Source of the DNA: Adiantum capillus-veneris | Taxonomy: Eukaryota; Streptophyta; Polypodiopsida; Polypodiales; Pteridaceae | Direction of reading: 5' to 3' | DNA length: 64,000 bases | NCBI GenBank assembly: GCA_014529385.2 | Contig: CM043944.1 | Span: 73,396,884-73,460,883, forward strand | Part shown: positions 62,981 through 64,000 of the stretch, in pieces | How positions within the stretch are numbered: position 1 is the first letter of the stretch | Layout of the letters: every line of letters starts with the position of its first letter | Made by a program: the position numbers and the translations under genes | Notes under the pieces: model-generated | Databases searched by the model: none | What the model was told of the DNA's origin: nothing | Seen by the model: the letters and a program-made list of their open reading frames with translations, nothing else

Positions 62981-64000
62981 ATGGTCATCACTCGAAGCGG
63001 AATGGATACTTCGCTTGGAGGTGATGAGCATGAGAGAGGCGAAGAAGAATTTTCCCCACCAAGAGGTTTTTCCGACCATCCCCCTTCCCCATCTACGTCA
63101 AGGATTGCACTAACTCCTATGAAGGAGTTGCCGCAGTTGTTTATGGACAAGAAGTTAGACCGAAAAGCAGAAATAGAGCGTGCACACGAAGAAAAGATGG
63201 CAGCCATAGAGCGTCAATACACAAAAAGAGTGGCAGTCATACATCGCGAGAACAAAGCAAGACAAGCAGAATATGACCGCGAGACCAAAGCACGACAAGA
63301 GAAGAGCGATCAACACATGAAAGAATTCTTGCAACTCTTTTCTCAAGTTCAGGCACAAATGCAAGAGATTCAGGAAAAGGAGACTCTCTCAGTCTCTTCT
63401 TCTCCAAAGCAAGACACACATGATTTGCATGATGATTTGAATGACAATGATAAGCATGATGATTTGCATGATCAAGATGTGATTTCTCACAAGCATGGTG
63501 ATTTGCATGATCAAGATGTGATTTCTCACCAGCATGATGAGTTGCATGAAGAAGATGTGATTGTTCACAAGAAGGATGATGTGTTAGTTGATGCTTTTTC
63601 TATTGAAGCTAACCTCGTTGCAAATTCAATCAATCACGAAGGATCCATCTTGGCTCTCGAGCCTCGGTCCAAAGAACCCCTTCAGGAAGAACCGATCTTG
63701 GCTCTCGAGCCTAGGTCCAAAGAGCCCTCACAGGAAGTATTATGTGTTCGCATGATTCATACGCACGCATTGTACGAGTGTTTCATTCGTGATCGTTTCC
63801 TGTATTTTCGTCAGCGTCTTTATGTGATCCCTTTTACTAGGTATGACATATTGTATGTTGAGCACGTTTCACTCATGAATGAGCACGAATGTATGCGGAT
63901 TGTTCATGAAAAGCTGAAAAGTATGCATTCAAGGAAGTCACATTCCATGTCTCTTCCTTGGCATGACACAGTTGTAGAAAGAGCACATGAAAATATGAGC
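62981..64000 (+). CDS. Unrecognised first ORF of family A element (incomplete)
   Basis: Open without a stop for 340 codons from ATG 62981 (MVITRSGMDTSLGGDEHERG) to the window edge. Residues about 45-140 are strongly charged and predicted coiled coil (KLDRKAEIERAHEEKMAAIE, KARQEKSDQHMKEFLQLFSQ). Next come tandem repeats with HDLHDQDVISHKHG-type units, then a pair of 17-residue repeats ILALEPRSKEP. The last part is rich in Cys, Phe and Tyr (LYECFIRDRFLYFRQRLYVIP). Position suggests a gag role, but no capsid W motif or zinc knuckle is seen so far. It may be a non-autonomous element's own ORF. Confidence 0.7.
   Translation, partial: MVITRSGMDTSLGGDEHERGEEEFSPPRGFSDHPPSPSTSRIALTPMKELPQLFMDKKLDRKAEIERAHEEKMAAIERQYTKRVAVIHRENKARQAEYDRETKARQEKSDQHMKEFLQLFSQVQAQMQEIQEKETLSVSSSPKQDTHDLHDDLNDNDKHDDLHDQDVISHKHGDLHDQDVISHQHDELHEEDVIVHKKDDVLVDAFSIEANLVANSINHEGSILALEPRSKEPLQEEPILALEPRSKEPSQEVLCVRMIHTHALYECFIRDRFLYFRQRLYVIPFTRYDILYVEHVSLMNEHECMRIVHEKLKSMHSRKSHSMSLPWHDTVVERAHENMS
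63422..63595 (+). repeat. In-frame tandem repeat within family A ORF
   Basis: Units of about 39 bases containing GATTTGCATGATCAAGATGT and GATTTCTCAC repeat about three to four times, keeping the frame and giving His/Asp-rich peptide repeats. Confidence 0.8.
63640..63739 (+). repeat. Second in-frame repeat, ATCTTGGCTCTCGAGCCT units
   Basis: Two copies of about 51 bases (from 63648 and 63699) encode ILALEPRSKEP followed by a Gln/Glu pair; they differ at a few bases only. Confidence 0.85.

Larger units (their letters stand above)
61329..64000 (+). mobile_element. Family A LTR retroelement, 5' part (continues past the window)
   Basis: 5' LTR 61329-62500, primer site TGGTATCAGAGC at 62502-62513, about 465 bases of leader, then a long open frame from 62981 to the window end. 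The element's 3' half, and hence its superfamily, is outside the window. It is the best-preserved member of the family that supplies the LTR copies at 1109, 2423, 6057, 37646 and 39284. Confidence 0.88.

Overview
This window is nuclear DNA of a land plant with a large, repeat-rich genome. The signs are Ty1-copia and chromodomain Ty3-gypsy retrotransposons inserted into one another, plant-type primer sites matching the initiator methionine tRNA (TGGTATCAGAGC), a LINE, many (GA)n microsatellites, and one clear host exon: the terminal exon of the mitochondrial ATP synthase subunit g gene (9053-9239, + strand). I cannot fix the lineage from sequence alone. Long introns and these element families would suit a fern or gymnosperm, but that is a guess. 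No bacterial-type operons, CRISPR arrays, rRNA genes or convincing tRNA genes were seen.

Layout. 1-815 is an unassigned stretch unusually dense in short hairpins. 1109-8830 is a mosaic of long terminal repeats (LTRs) of a family called here A, a shrunken family B gypsy element with a perfect target-site duplication (TSD; 4424-5760), and copia fragments. 9053-9239 is the ATP synthase exon, followed by about 5.5 kb of mostly unique AT-rich DNA. 14.8-25.4 kb holds a copia nest on the minus strand: a young, apparently intact element (F1, 16695-21841) sits inside an older broken relative (F2). 25.4-28 kb is a decayed gypsy element. 28-37 kb is low-density sequence with small gag-like scraps and weak host exon candidates on the minus strand, including one resembling the C terminus of the pre-rRNA processing factor TSR2. 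37.6-41.1 kb contains A and B2 LTRs, one of them a clean solo LTR with TSD AGGAG, and a pair of hairpin-capped G runs. 41.8-60.7 kb is a layered nest. A rearranged B-type element (B2) has its LTR split by gypsy element C (43135-60232, TSD CGCCC). C in turn carries a LINE in its leader and gypsy element B (52744-59245, TSD CTAAT) in its integrase region. 60.7-61.3 kb is a second LINE scrap. From 61329 to the window end lies the 5' part of an A-family element with its LTR, primer site and a long open frame of unrecognised type.

Function. Almost everything here is element DNA rather than cellular pathway genes. Gag, protease, reverse transcriptase, RNase H and integrase segments are in copia order (integrase before reverse transcriptase) in F1/F2 and gypsy order (integrase last, with chromodomain) in B and C. 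Only F1 appears coding-competent. TSDs and nesting give a relative order: F1 after F2; C after B2; B and the LINE after C. Domain assignments rest on motifs read by eye; no database search was run.
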